A model generated the notes under the pieces. The model was not told the origin of the DNA, searched no databases, and saw only the letters and a program-made list of their open reading frames with translations. From an uncultured Bacteroidales bacterium (lineage in GTDB: Bacteria > Bacteroidota > Bacteroidia > Bacteroidales > Bacteroidaceae): a stretch of 64,000 nt of DNA. A program made the position numbers and the translations under genes. The stretch spans positions 46,352 to 110,351 of the forward strand of contig CALZJF010000003.1 in the NCBI GenBank assembly GCA_945787885.1, read 5' to 3'. How positions within the stretch are numbered: the stretch's first letter is position 1; every line of letters begins with the position of its first letter. This document shows positions 44,917 through 55,724 of this stretch, in pieces.

Positions 44917-47900
44917 ATGAAAAACCGTTTTTCAAACATGAGTCAGACCGCAGTCGGTCTCTGCCTTTTGGTTTCGGCTGGTGGCTTGATGTTCTCCTGT
45001 TCGGATGATTACGACCTCGACACCACGAAGCCGGACTTCCTCGGAGAGAGCATCTACGACGAGCTGAAAGTACGCGGCAATTTCAACTACACGTTGCGGC
45101 TCATCGATGACCTCGATTACGCTGACGTCTTGGCGACGACTGGTAGTAAAACCCTCTTCGTGGCTAACGATGCGGCGTATGAAGAATTTTTCAAGACCAC
45201 AACGTGGGAAAAATCTACTGGCGGCAAGGTTGAAAAGTATGACGACCTGAGCCTCGCACAGAAGAAGCTCCTCCTCAACAACGCTATGCTGAACAATGCC
45301 TACGTGTTGGAGATGATGTCGAACTGTGCCAATGGCGAGAAGAATCTCTGCCTCCGCCAGTCCAGCGCTGCCAGTGTGACTGACACCGTGAAGTGGTGGG
45401 GAAAGGCTGAACTGCCTCAAATCAACACCGAAGTCTCTGACATTCCCAACTTCTGGAATCGTTTCACCGGCGAGACGGCTGAGCGTGCGGGTATCTACAT
45501 GGCTGTCGATGCCACCACTCCCATGATTGTCCATTTCCTCGAGGGTCAGATGAAGGAGAAGAACATCACCCATGAAGATGTCAGCTTCATCCTTGGCAAG
45601 AAGGAAGGCGATGAAGGATATTGGAGCGATGCAGATGCTGAAAACCGTTCTTACGTCTTCGGTTCGCGCATCCTCAAGGATGGTCAGGACATCGTCTGCA
45701 CCAACGGTTATCTCCACGAAATCGACAAGGTGCTCGTGGCTCCCAGCAATATGGCAGAAGAGATTCGCAAGAATCCTGCAACGTCCATCTTCAGCCACAT
45801 TCTCGACCGCTTCAGCGCGCCCTTCTACGATGGCGACCTGACTTACAACTACAAGTCTCTCTACTCCAACGATGTCGATAGCGTCTTCGTGAAGCGTTAT
45901 TTCGCCGTTCGCACCACTTCGGGTCAGCTCACCACCGACCCCAACGGTTCAAACGTCAAGGCAGGTTACCCCTACCTCAGCTTCGACCCCGCTTGGAGCC
46001 AGTTCCAGGGCACGGATTCTGAAAGCGCAGAGAAGAACATGGGTGCCATGTTCGTCCCCAGCGATGCGGCTCTCAAGACTTACTTCATCAATGGTGGTGG
46101 ACGCGTCCTCATGGAGCGTTATGCTACGCAGAAGCCCGTCACTGAGGACAATCTCCTCTACAACCTCGACCAGGTGCCCCTCGACATCATTCAGGCCCTC
46201 GTCAACAACCTCATGAAAAATTCGTTCAATGAGACCGTACCCTCCAAGTACCTCTCTATCATGAACGACGCCCGCGACCAGATGTTCCCCACTGCCGATG
46301 GCTATACCACTCGCAAGGACTACGAGGCTGCCATCGATCAGGTGATGCTCGCCAACAATGGTGTGGTTTACGTCATGAACAAGGTGGTGGCTCCTGCCGA
46401 CTATTCTTCTGTCATCGCTCCCGTGCTCTATAGCGAGAATGCTCAGGTGATGCGTGCCGTCGTACGTGCTGACGAAGCCTACATTCAGGGTAGCCAGTAT
46501 GCCAACGCCCCGCTTCAGACCTACTTCTCCACGTATCTGAAGGCCATGCAGAGCACCTTCAGCCTCTTCGTCCCCACCGATGAGGGCCTCGGCACCTTCG
46601 GTTACGTAGATGCTGCCAGCCTCGCTTCCGGCAACTCCCGCAACTATATGTATTGGCGCTATGAATACAAGACGGGTAACGTGGCTTCTTCCGGAAAGCG
46701 TCTGCCCATCAATGCCATCGCCTATAAATATGATATAGAGAAGGGTTATTCCCCCACCGATGCCACCCGTGGCAACGACTTCCGCTCGCTCTACAACGAC
46801 CTCCTCACCTCTTCTTATGGAGAAGTGAAGAAGAAGCTTCTCATCGAACTTGTCAATCAGCACATCGTCGTTCATGACAAGAACGAAAACATCCAGTCTG
46901 GCCGCAAGTATTTCCTCAGCCGCACCGGTGCTCCCGTCATCGTGGAAGCCAAGGGCGACGCTGCGGGCAACGGCATGAAGGTGCTCGGAGGTTTCCAGCA
47001 GCAGATGCAGAAGCTGGGCTCCAATGTGGCTCCTACCAGCAACGTCGTTGAAGTCTATGACCAGAGCCAGGAGCGCAACGGCTACGGTAATGGTATGACC
47101 TACTTCCTCGACCGTCCGATGCAGCCCACCACCAACAGTGTATATAAGGTGGCTAAGTCCATGCCCTCCTCTTCCAAGTTCATGGAGCTTTGCGAAGGCG
47201 TGAACGATGATGTCCTGAAGAACGCCGGCGTCAGCGATTCCCTCTTGGTCAATGAGAGCGACTGGCAGCGCGCCGCCGCACTCTACTACATCTTCCTCCA
47301 GGGTGAGAAGGGCGGTGCAAACTACAATGTTCCCTCCGGCGACAAGCTCGTGCGTAGCTTCAACAACTATCGCTATACGCTCTACGTTCCCACCGACGAT
47401 GCCGTACAGCGCGAGCTCGACAACGGACTCCCCACATGGGATGAGATTTCCGAATACCTCGAAGCCAACCTCATCCGTCCTACGGAGCCCGCCGGAAAGC
47501 CTGAAATGCCCAACGACACCGAGGCTGAAGACTACAACGACCGCTTGAAGGAATATGAGAAGGAGCTCGCTATCTGGAAGGGCACGGCTGAATACAAGCA
47601 GTACGAGGCTGACCTCAAGAAGGATAAGGCTACTCAGACCACCGCTCAGGCCATGATCAATACGCTCGTCAACTTCATCAAGTATCACTTCCAGGATGAG
47701 TCCGTATTCGTAGATCAGGTGAACGGCGAAGCTCAGTATATGACCGCCTGCATCTATGATGGCAACTATCTCAACCTCACCGTTTCCCAGAAGCCTGGCA
47801 GTCTCACCATCAAGGACGCCGATGGTCAGAGTGTAAGCGTGGCATCCGCCGAGCAGAACCTCCTCGCACGCGATGCCCACTACAATGCCACCACCAATCC

Positions 47901-48051
47901 GCGTGTCATCAAGAGCAGCTCGTACGTCGTCGTACACCAGATTGACAACGCCCTCCACTTCAAGCCGCTGGGCGGTGCCAAATGGGACGCTGCATGGCAG
48001 TCATCCAAGAAGGCCAAAGCTTTCCTCGCCAAGTATGGAACACAGAAATAA
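44917..48051 (+). CDS. Large FAS1 (fasciclin) domain surface lipoprotein, module 1
   Basis: A 1044-residue predicted outer-membrane lipoprotein. The signal peptide ends in the lipobox MFSCSDDYD. Four FAS1-type H1 motifs are seen at about residues 79 (KTLFVANDAAYEEFF), 375 (GAMFVPSDAALKTYF), 548 (FSLFVPTDEGLGTF) and 820 (YTLYVPTDDAVQREL), so it probably has four FAS1 domains. A charged, coiled-coil-like insert (NDRLKEYEKELAIWKGTAEY) lies at about 870-910. FAS1 domains mediate adhesion or ligand binding. It is the first gene of the locus and ends 9 bp before SusC. Function is inferred only. Confidence 0.85.
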   Translation: MKNRFSNMSQTAVGLCLLVSAGGLMFSCSDDYDLDTTKPDFLGESIYDELKVRGNFNYTLRLIDDLDYADVLATTGSKTLFVANDAAYEEFFKTTTWEKSTGGKVEKYDDLSLAQKKLLLNNAMLNNAYVLEMMSNCANGEKNLCLRQSSAASVTDTVKWWGKAELPQINTEVSDIPNFWNRFTGETAERAGIYMAVDATTPMIVHFLEGQMKEKNITHEDVSFILGKKEGDEGYWSDADAENRSYVFGSRILKDGQDIVCTNGYLHEIDKVLVAPSNMAEEIRKNPATSIFSHILDRFSAPFYDGDLTYNYKSLYSNDVDSVFVKRYFAVRTTSGQLTTDPNGSNVKAGYPYLSFDPAWSQFQGTDSESAEKNMGAMFVPSDAALKTYFINGGGRVLMERYATQKPVTEDNLLYNLDQVPLDIIQALVNNLMKNSFNETVPSKYLSIMNDARDQMFPTADGYTTRKDYEAAIDQVMLANNGVVYVMNKVVAPADYSSVIAPVLYSENAQVMRAVVRADEAYIQGSQYANAPLQTYFSTYLKAMQSTFSLFVPTDEGLGTFGYVDAASLASGNSRNYMYWRYEYKTGNVASSGKRLPINAIAYKYDIEKGYSPTDATRGNDFRSLYNDLLTSSYGEVKKKLLIELVNQHIVVHDKNENIQSGRKYFLSRTGAPVIVEAKGDAAGNGMKVLGGFQQQMQKLGSNVAPTSNVVEVYDQSQERNGYGNGMTYFLDRPMQPTTNSVYKVAKSMPSSSKFMELCEGVNDDVLKNAGVSDSLLVNESDWQRAAALYYIFLQGEKGGANYNVPSGDKLVRSFNNYRYTLYVPTDDAVQRELDNGLPTWDEISEYLEANLIRPTEPAGKPEMPNDTEAEDYNDRLKEYEKELAIWKGTAEYKQYEADLKKDKATQTTAQAMINTLVNFIKYHFQDESVFVDQVNGEAQYMTACIYDGNYLNLTVSQKPGSLTIKDADGQSVSVASAEQNLLARDAHYNATTNPRVIKSSSYVVVHQIDNALHFKPLGGAKWDAAWQSSKKAKAFLAKYGTQK

Positions 48052-48060
48052 CAGCATGCC

Positions 48061-51000
48061 ATGAAGAATATAAAATATATCCTCACCCTCGCGCTTTTCC
48101 TCTGTGCCAGCGTGGCTTTCGCACAGTCAAAGCGTATCTCGGGACACGTCTGGAGCAAAGCCGATGGCCCCGTGATAATGGCTAACGTGGTCGAAATCGA
48201 CAAGTCGAACCGTATCGTCAGTGCTACGCAGACCGACGTCAGCGGTAACTTCTCCCTGACCATCAAGAACGCCGCCAACAAACTTCAGGTGTCCTACATC
48301 GGATACACCACCAAGGTCATCAATCCCATCGGTAGTCAGACTACCTTCAAGATTGAGATGATCGACAAGACCGCTCTCTCCGAGGCAAAAGTCGTTGTCA
48401 CCCGTAAGGTGAAGACCAATGGTCTTGCCATCCCCGAGCGCGAAATCTCCACTGCTACCCAGACCCTCAACATGGATAACCTCGAAGGTCTCTCCTTCGA
48501 GACTGCCGGCGATGCCCTTCAGGGACAGATTGCCGGTCTCGACATCGTTGCCAACTCTGGTAACCTTGGTTCCGGTACGTCCATGCGTCTGCGTGGTGTA
48601 AGCTCCATCAATGGTGACTGCGAACCCCTCATCGTTGTCGATGGCTACATCCTCGAAGACTATTCTTCTGACGACCTCGACCTGAGCAACATGGAGAACG
48701 AAGAGCAATTCGCCACCCTCCTCCAGGTGAACCCCGAAGACATCCAGAATATCCGCGTCCTCAAGGATGCTGCCGCCACGGCTATGTGGGGTGCCCGCGG
48801 TGCCAACGGTGTCATCGAAATCACCACACGCCGTGGTAAGCGCGGTCCGACGAAGGTAAACTTCAGCTATCGCTTCTCTGGAGCCTGGCAGCCCGAAGGC
48901 ATGAAGATGCTCGACGGCGACGGCTACTCCATGATGCTCAAGGAGGCTTACTTCAACCCCAACCAGAGCGACGTGGCTTCCGGTATCGTGGAGCTGATGT
49001 ACCTCCAGGACCACCCCGCATACTATGCTAATTATAATAAGAATACCGACTGGGTGGATGAAGTCACTCAGTTCGGACAGACCCACAACTATGGTATAAA
49101 CCTCTCCGGTGGTGGTGAGAAAGCCTCTTTCCGTATCAGTGGTAACTACGACCACGAGACGGGTACCATCATCAAGCAGAGCCTCGACCGCTTCTCTACG
49201 CGCCTCGCCCTCGACTACTACGTCAGCGACCGTATCAAGTTCAGCTCCAACTTCTCGCTCGTTTATACCAAGAACAACAAGAACTACGACAACAACATCC
49301 TCTCCTACGCTTACAAGGCCATGCCTAACATGAGCGTATATCGTTGGGAGTATGACCCCGTGACTGCACAGTATTTCAACACTGGCGACTACTACATCAT
49401 GCCGCCCGCTGCTGCAGGCGCTGGACTCGTTGCCAACAACTCCAACCTCTCTTCCTACTATCTCCGTGACCGTGTCGGCAACTGTAACCCCGTGGCCATC
49501 GCCAATCTGGCTTACTACCGCACTTCTACCTACACCATCACGCCCCAGTTCTCCATCGAGTACAAGCTCCTCGGCAAGGAGGATGATGAGCATCAGCTCA
49601 ACTATACGGGTGAGGTCTATATGAATGCCTTCACGCAGGGCGACAACTCCTACTATCCCCATCAGCTCACCTCGAACACTTGGGACAAGGGCGTTGACTT
49701 CACTGCCGACTATCAGAACAAGACCTTCGCTTTCACCACGCGCCACAGTCTTGTCTATATTCCTCACTTCGAGAATGAGAACCATTCGTTCCAGGTGCTC
49801 GGTCGCTTCGAGGTCAGCTCCTCCAACGGTACCACCCAGAGCCTGAACAGTTCAGGTATCAACGGCGGTATCACTGACCCCACCGTGCCCGGTTATCTCA
49901 ACGGTGCCTCCACCAGTACTTGGAAGGGACACTCTGCCAGCGCACTCGGCACTTTCCACTACAGCTTCGGCTCTAAGTACAGCGTCGATTTCTCCGTTCG
50001 TGCCGACGGTATGACGAAGTTCGGTGCCGGTAGCAAGTGGGGTGTATTCCCCGGTATCTCCGGTCGTTGGAATATCTCCGACGAAAAGTTCTTCGAGCCT
50101 CTCCGCTCCGTTGTCAGCATGCTCGCCGTTCGTCCGGGTTGGGGTGTCAATGGTAACGCTTGGTTCGGCGAAGGACTCATCTATAATAAATATAGCAGCT
50201 ACGGTTACTACGACGGTGTAGCAGGTATCGCTCCTGAAAACCTCCGCCTCACCGAGATTAAGTGGGAAAAGACGCGCTCTTGGAACATCGGTGCTAACCT
50301 GAACCTCTTCAACGACCTCGTTCAGTTCGACCTCAACGTTTACCACAAGTACACCAGCGACCTCCTCATGAGCGGTGTACGCGTCCCCTCCAGCTCCGGC
50401 TTCTCGTCGCTCAGCAACAGCAACGTCGGTAAGATGGAGAACGAAGGTTGGGAACTCTACGTCAGCACCAAGCCTATCCTCAAGTATGGCAAGTTCAGCG
50501 TAGTCCTCCGCGCCAACATCGCCCAGAACATTAACACGCTGACTGAGATGGACGAGAACGTCCTCGAGTCCATGAACCCCGACTTCAACTATAAGAACGA
50601 AAGCGTGATGAGCCGCGTTGAAGTGGGCCACAGCCTCGGTGCCATCTACGGTTTCCGCTTCAAGGGTGTCTATGCTTACGACTACGACCACAACGGTTAC
50701 TTCTCGAACGATGACAAGAACCAGTATTTCACCGCCGATGGTACGCAGAACACTGCAAAGGCTGCGCTCGACCGCGGTAACGACTCTCGCCTCACCATGG
50801 AGAATGCCGCTCCTATCGCACGCGATGCCAAGGGCAACGTCATCTACGACAAGTCGGGCAACCCCATGCGCATGATGTTCAACTACGGCGGTACGAACTA
50901 CGCCTTCGAGGGTGGTGATGTCTGCTACGAAGACGTGAACCATGATGGTCAGATCAACGAGTTGGATATCTGCTATCTCGGCTCTTCCAACCCCAAGGTG

Positions 51001-51489
51001 AACGGCGGTTTCGGTATCGACCTTACCTACGGACGTTGGACCCTCAAGACCAACTTCAACTTCCGCATCGGCAACAAGATTCTCAATCTGGCAAAGATGT
51101 ATGCCGAGGATATGCGTACGAACGTGAACCAGATGGCTTCCGTAGCATGGCGCTGGCGCAAGAACGGCGACATCACCGAGATTCCCCGTGCCAAGAACGC
51201 TGAAGTCAAGGAGTCTTACAACGCCCTCATCTCTGACCGCTACGTAGAGCCCGGCGACTTCCTCCGCTTCCAGTATTTCCAGCTCGGTTACTCTGTTGAC
51301 CCCAAGAAGCTCAAGAAGGTTCGTCTCTCTACCCTCCGCATCAGTGCTTCTGGCAACAACATCTTCTGCTTCAGCAAGTATTCAGGTGTTGACCCCGAAC
51401 ACTCTCAGAGTGGTTACAGCCCCTGTATCGACAACTCTACGACCCCGCGTTCCAAGAGCTTCACGTTCAGTCTGAACTTCGGTTTCTAA
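48061..51489 (+). CDS. SusC/RagA family TonB-dependent outer-membrane transporter, module 1
   Basis: A 1142-residue outer-membrane protein. Signal peptide MKNIKYILTLALFLCASVAF. A carboxypeptidase-regulatory-like Ig domain follows (ISGHVWSKADGPVIMANV, about 26-105). The plug domain contains GDALQGQIAGLDIVANSGN, MRLRGVSSINGDCEPLIVVD and AAATAMWGARGANGVIEITT. A beta-barrel ends in the aromatic SLNFGF. DVNHDGQINELDICYLG is the usual Ca-type loop. The partner SusD follows after 31 bp. SusC/D pairs import glycans or peptides through the outer membrane with TonB energy; the substrate here is unknown. Confidence 0.95.
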   Translation: MKNIKYILTLALFLCASVAFAQSKRISGHVWSKADGPVIMANVVEIDKSNRIVSATQTDVSGNFSLTIKNAANKLQVSYIGYTTKVINPIGSQTTFKIEMIDKTALSEAKVVVTRKVKTNGLAIPEREISTATQTLNMDNLEGLSFETAGDALQGQIAGLDIVANSGNLGSGTSMRLRGVSSINGDCEPLIVVDGYILEDYSSDDLDLSNMENEEQFATLLQVNPEDIQNIRVLKDAAATAMWGARGANGVIEITTRRGKRGPTKVNFSYRFSGAWQPEGMKMLDGDGYSMMLKEAYFNPNQSDVASGIVELMYLQDHPAYYANYNKNTDWVDEVTQFGQTHNYGINLSGGGEKASFRISGNYDHETGTIIKQSLDRFSTRLALDYYVSDRIKFSSNFSLVYTKNNKNYDNNILSYAYKAMPNMSVYRWEYDPVTAQYFNTGDYYIMPPAAAGAGLVANNSNLSSYYLRDRVGNCNPVAIANLAYYRTSTYTITPQFSIEYKLLGKEDDEHQLNYTGEVYMNAFTQGDNSYYPHQLTSNTWDKGVDFTADYQNKTFAFTTRHSLVYIPHFENENHSFQVLGRFEVSSSNGTTQSLNSSGINGGITDPTVPGYLNGASTSTWKGHSASALGTFHYSFGSKYSVDFSVRADGMTKFGAGSKWGVFPGISGRWNISDEKFFEPLRSVVSMLAVRPGWGVNGNAWFGEGLIYNKYSSYGYYDGVAGIAPENLRLTEIKWEKTRSWNIGANLNLFNDLVQFDLNVYHKYTSDLLMSGVRVPSSSGFSSLSNSNVGKMENEGWELYVSTKPILKYGKFSVVLRANIAQNINTLTEMDENVLESMNPDFNYKNESVMSRVEVGHSLGAIYGFRFKGVYAYDYDHNGYFSNDDKNQYFTADGTQNTAKAALDRGNDSRLTMENAAPIARDAKGNVIYDKSGNPMRMMFNYGGTNYAFEGGDVCYEDVNHDGQINELDICYLGSSNPKVNGGFGIDLTYGRWTLKTNFNFRIGNKILNLAKMYAEDMRTNVNQMASVAWRWRKNGDITEIPRAKNAEVKESYNALISDRYVEPGDFLRFQYFQLGYSVDPKKLKKVRLSTLRISASGNNIFCFSKYSGVDPEHSQSGYSPCIDNSTTPRSKSFTFSLNFGF

Positions 51490-51520
51490 ACAAGGCATTC
51501 ATCATTTGGACACTATTATC

Positions 51521-53371
51521 ATGAAAAAGCATAACATCAATAAATTCCTTCTCGGAGCTGCTGTCGTGGCGATGGGCGGACTGGCCTCTTGCGAGGACTT
51601 CCTCACCATCACTCCCACCAACTCCATCACCAAGGAGGATTACTGGAATACTCGCAGCGACGTTGACAATGTCCGCGCAGCGGCCTATTACCAGATGACT
51701 CAGTTAGAGGATAAAATCCTTATCTGGGGTGAGTTCCGCTCTGACAATGTCACGCTGAACAAGATGGACAAAACGGAATACCTCCGTCTCAAGGAGGCCG
51801 TCCTCCAGCCCACGCAGGGCATGTTCGACTGGGGCGGATTCTACAAGGGCATCAACTATTGCAATGAGGTGCTCGAAAACGGACAGCGCATGATCGACAA
51901 CCAGATAGACCCCTCCTTCACTGAGGGCGACTGGCTCCCCATCAAAGCGGAGATGATCAGCCTCCGTGCGCTCTACTATTTCTATCTCGTTCGCGCCTAC
52001 CGCGATGTCCCCTACGTCACAGCTTCCGTCAGCTCCGACACGGAGGCCAAGGCCAGCCGCATCGCTGCAACGCCGGGCTATCAGATCCTCGATGAGTGTA
52101 TAGCTCAGGTGGAGGAGGCTCAGAAGTATGCTGCCAAGAATTTCGGTGCCGGCGTCACCTCTACGGGCCGCTTCACCGTCTATTCCATGTCTGCGCTCCT
52201 CGCCGATATGTATCTCTGGCGAGCTTGTCTCTATAACAACATCGCTGAAAAGAAGGATGCCTCTGACAATCCCTATAGTCCGGAGAATGCGAGCGATGGC
52301 ATCGTTACCGCAAGCCTTCAGAAGTGTATCGACAACTGCGATATCGTCATCAATCGCTTGAAGAGCGAATACGACCGCAAGCTCGACCTTCAAAACGTAG
52401 CGGAGAACGACCCCCGTCGCAAGCAGCCATTCCCCCTCTATACCAACACGGCATCGAGATTCGGCAGCACGTTGGATTCGCCCTACTTTCTTAACTTCGG
52501 TGTGGGCAATAGCGATGAGAGCGTCTTCGAACTCCAGTACGATGGTGTCAATGTTTCTAACTCCGCCTATGGTACACTCTTCTATGGCGATGAAGACAAT
52601 TCCTTCGCACCGCGCATCATGACCGCCACGCCCATTCTCTTCAGTCGTATGGCAGAGACCGATCCCGATATGGGTCTTGCTCGTGGTTACGGACTCACCG
52701 ACTTCCGCGCATTCTCTACCGCTATGTATGAGAAGGAGAATCAGAATGTGTTCCCCATCATCAAGAATATCGTCAATTCTGTAATGATTATTGCCGCAGA
52801 AGATGTTCGCAAGGGAGCTGATTACTCCAGTTACCGCAGCAACAAGAGCAGCAGTGCTTCCTGCCCCATCTATCGTCTGAGCGATGTCATGCTCCTTAAG
52901 AGCGAAGCGATTGCCCGCCTCCTCTCCAAGGGTGGCACTGCCAGCCGCTCCATGGGCTTCCATCTTATCAACAACCTCTTCGCCCGCAACAATCCCGAGG
53001 CCGACTCTCTCCCCACGGAGACCAACAATCCTACGTATTGCGCACGCCTCGCTCCGGGTTGGGCATCCACTCGTTCAGAGGAATCCACTGACACCCTCCT
53101 CCGTCTCACCTACTATGAGCGTCAGCGCGAGTTCATCGCCGAGGGTAAGCGTTGGTTCGACCTCGTCCGTGAGTGCGAATGGCGCAACGAGACAGAGGAA
53201 GTGCTCGAATGGATGGCAGCTTCTTCCAGCGTGAAGAACCGTTGTCGAAACCTCTGGTCGCTCTACAACCCCATCTATGCTGAAGAAATGAAAGTTAATG
53301 GTGTCGGATATGGTGATGGAAACGGCAAGCTCGTCCAGAATCCTGTTTGGCAGAAATATATGCAAGACTAA
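51521..53371 (+). CDS. SusD/RagB family substrate-binding lipoprotein, module 1
   Basis: A 616-residue lipoprotein that caps the SusC barrel and binds its ligand. The ATG at 51521 (MKKHNINKF) is used rather than an upstream TTG. The lipobox is GGLASCEDF. The family's opening TITPTNSITKEDYWNTRSDV, the helical EMISLRALYYFYLVRAYRDV and the late ERQREFIAEGKRWFDLVREC are all present. A FAS1 lipoprotein gene starts 15 bp downstream. Confidence 0.95.
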   Translation: MKKHNINKFLLGAAVVAMGGLASCEDFLTITPTNSITKEDYWNTRSDVDNVRAAAYYQMTQLEDKILIWGEFRSDNVTLNKMDKTEYLRLKEAVLQPTQGMFDWGGFYKGINYCNEVLENGQRMIDNQIDPSFTEGDWLPIKAEMISLRALYYFYLVRAYRDVPYVTASVSSDTEAKASRIAATPGYQILDECIAQVEEAQKYAAKNFGAGVTSTGRFTVYSMSALLADMYLWRACLYNNIAEKKDASDNPYSPENASDGIVTASLQKCIDNCDIVINRLKSEYDRKLDLQNVAENDPRRKQPFPLYTNTASRFGSTLDSPYFLNFGVGNSDESVFELQYDGVNVSNSAYGTLFYGDEDNSFAPRIMTATPILFSRMAETDPDMGLARGYGLTDFRAFSTAMYEKENQNVFPIIKNIVNSVMIIAAEDVRKGADYSSYRSNKSSSASCPIYRLSDVMLLKSEAIARLLSKGGTASRSMGFHLINNLFARNNPEADSLPTETNNPTYCARLAPGWASTRSEESTDTLLRLTYYERQREFIAEGKRWFDLVRECEWRNETEEVLEWMAASSSVKNRCRNLWSLYNPIYAEEMKVNGVGYGDGNGKLVQNPVWQKYMQD

Positions 53372-53386
53372 ATCCCACATACAGCA

Positions 53387-55483
53387 ATGAAAAGTATTTG
53401 TATCAAAATCAAGTCGCTCGCTTCCCTGCTTCTTTTGGCGGGCATGACTTCCGGTATGCTCTTCACCTTCCAGAGCTGTAAAGAGGACTTGAGCGAGAGC
53501 GATTACGCCATTGCCGAGAAACAGACCATCACGGACTATCTCTCTGAAAATGACGATTTCTCCCTCTTCAAGGCTGTCCTCGACCGTGTTCCCCTCGGTC
53601 GTAAGGAAGGCGCATCTCCCCTCTCTGCCGTGCTCTCCGGCCGTGGTAACTATACCGTGTTCGCACCATCGAACGATGCCATCAACGCATATCTTCAGAG
53701 CCTCGGCCTTACCTCCGTCGATCAGCTCGACGATGAGCAAGCCTCGCTCATAGCATGCTCCTGCATCATCGACAACGGCGATGAGTCGGCCTATGAAAGT
53801 GCTGAGTTCCCCACTTCCGTCGCAGCTTTCGGCAAGAGCGACCTCAACGACCGTACCATCACCTGCGAGCAGAAGGTGGACGAGACTACCAACGACACTT
53901 ACTACCTCCTCGATGGTACCTCGCGCGTGGTGAAGTTCGACATCGAACTCTCCAACGGTTATCTCCACATCGTTGATCGCGTCATCGCTCCCTCCAACGA
54001 GATGGTGCCCGACCTCATCAAGACGGCCGACAACATGACCGTCATGGGTGCCCTCCTCTTTGCTACGGGATGGGACGAGAAGCTCACCGACTATATCGAC
54101 CTTGAGTATGAAAATGCCGAGCATGAGGTCAGCGTGAAGCTCCCCAACCTCGCCACCTTCCCCGTGGCCCAGCACCGTTATCTCGGTTATACGGGTCTCG
54201 TGGAGACCGACGATGTCTTCGCCCGCTACAATGTGCCTGCTCCTCAGGGCTACGATGCTGAGACGGGCAACTGCGAAAACATCGAAGCCATCGTCAATGC
54301 CCTCCGTCCCATCGCCGAGGCTGCCTATGGCACGGCTGACAAGGACGACCTCAAGAGCGAGGAGAACGCCATCAACCGCTTCGTGGCTTACCACTTCCTT
54401 GAGGGTAAGATGGCACACAACAAGTTCGTCAACCATTTCTGCGAATATGGCTACAAGTGGGGCGACATCCTCAATCCTCAGCAGGAGACCCTCACCGTCG
54501 ATCTCACTGACTATTTCGTCTCCGTCGGAAAGTATCGCGGCCTCGTCAAGATTACCCACGAGGCAGTGTCGAGAGACCTCTTCGCCAACCGTGTCTGCAA
54601 GTACGACGTCGCTGCCAACTATGAGCAGCTCAGCGTCACACACCCCGGTGTGAAGATTGCTGCCACCAACCCCAAGGCAGGCTCTGAAGAAGTCAATGTC
54701 AATAATGCCAAGAACGGTTACTACTATCCCATCGACGACCTCCTTATCCTCGACACGAAGACACAGGATGCACTCGGCGGCGAACGTATCCGCTTCGACA
54801 TCACCACCATCCTCCCCGAGCTGCTCAACAATGGTTGCCGCAGCCAGAGCTACCAGTATTTCGACAGCAACAGCTATTTCGACAATATCACCGGATGCTC
54901 TGACGACACGAAGCTCCTCTATCTCACCACTGCTTCGCAGGGTGCCTACGGATGGTGCGACCTCGAAGGCGATGAGTTCATGGTGCTCGGCATCTACGAC
55001 TTCGTCCTCAAGCTGCCTCCCGTCCCGAAGGAGGGTCTCTACGAAATCCGTATGGGATGCTCGCTCAACAGCCTCCGCGGTATGTGCCAAATCTACTTCG
55101 GCGAAGACCCCAAGAGCCTGCTCCCCGTCGGCCTGCCCTTCGATATGCGTATGTCAACCACCGACGACAATGTAGGATGGTTCAACGATGGCAACCTCGA
55201 TGAAGCTGCCATTCAGGAAAAAGACAAGAACATGCGCAACCAGGGCTACATGAAGGGTCCGAAGATTTTCTGTATCTCCAATGGTGATGCTGCCACGACC
55301 GCCCGCGACTATCAGGGTCACGTCCGCCTCATCGTCACCACCGAAACCCTCAAGCCCGGCCACACCTACTACATGCGCTTCAAGTCCTGTCTGGAGGACA
55401 ACGCATCGCAGTTCTTCTCTGACTATTTCGAGTTCTGTCCCCGCTCCGTTTACAACGGTGTAGAGCCCGAGGACATCTGGTAA
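53387..55483 (+). CDS. FAS1 domain surface lipoprotein, end of module 1
   Basis: A 698-residue predicted lipoprotein (lipobox region TFQSCKEDL). The first FAS1 H1 motif is NYTVFAPSNDAINAYL (about 88-103). A second, weaker one is YLGYTGLVETDDVFARY (about 265-281). HIVDRVIAPSNEM matches the FAS1 C-terminal pattern. The C-terminal 250 residues are beta-rich with no known motif. It is cotranscribed with SusD1. It has the same size class as the FAS1 gene that opens module 2. Confidence 0.8.
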   Translation: MKSICIKIKSLASLLLLAGMTSGMLFTFQSCKEDLSESDYAIAEKQTITDYLSENDDFSLFKAVLDRVPLGRKEGASPLSAVLSGRGNYTVFAPSNDAINAYLQSLGLTSVDQLDDEQASLIACSCIIDNGDESAYESAEFPTSVAAFGKSDLNDRTITCEQKVDETTNDTYYLLDGTSRVVKFDIELSNGYLHIVDRVIAPSNEMVPDLIKTADNMTVMGALLFATGWDEKLTDYIDLEYENAEHEVSVKLPNLATFPVAQHRYLGYTGLVETDDVFARYNVPAPQGYDAETGNCENIEAIVNALRPIAEAAYGTADKDDLKSEENAINRFVAYHFLEGKMAHNKFVNHFCEYGYKWGDILNPQQETLTVDLTDYFVSVGKYRGLVKITHEAVSRDLFANRVCKYDVAANYEQLSVTHPGVKIAATNPKAGSEEVNVNNAKNGYYYPIDDLLILDTKTQDALGGERIRFDITTILPELLNNGCRSQSYQYFDSNSYFDNITGCSDDTKLLYLTTASQGAYGWCDLEGDEFMVLGIYDFVLKLPPVPKEGLYEIRMGCSLNSLRGMCQIYFGEDPKSLLPVGLPFDMRMSTTDDNVGWFNDGNLDEAAIQEKDKNMRNQGYMKGPKIFCISNGDAATTARDYQGHVRLIVTTETLKPGHTYYMRFKSCLEDNASQFFSDYFEFCPRSVYNGVEPEDIW

Positions 55484-55724
55484 TTCCAATCCTCCCTTTC
55501 AGGCCTGCTCCTTCCCGGGCAGCCTGCTCCTCCTCCCTTCTCCTTCCCCCTTCTTCCCTCCGTGTCCCCCCATCGTCGCGGTTGCAGCATCGCTTCGCAC
55601 ACCGCGGGGTGCTCCGGCAGAGAGAGAGGCGGGCGGAGAGGGGGAGGGCAGGGGCAGAGAAGGCAGAGCCACAGGACATGGAAAACAAAAACGAAATACA
55701 TTCTATTTCCCGATTCAAATCATT
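55484..55724 (+). other. 241-bp gap between modules with polypyrimidine and polypurine arms
   Basis: The left half is almost all C and T (CTGCTCCTCCTCCCTTCTCC), while the right half is G/A-rich (GAGAGAGGCGGGCGGAGAGG). The halves are roughly complementary and could form a long imperfect hairpin. No promoter of the TTTG/TAnnTTTG kind is seen, so it may modulate read-through into module 2. Confidence 0.55.
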
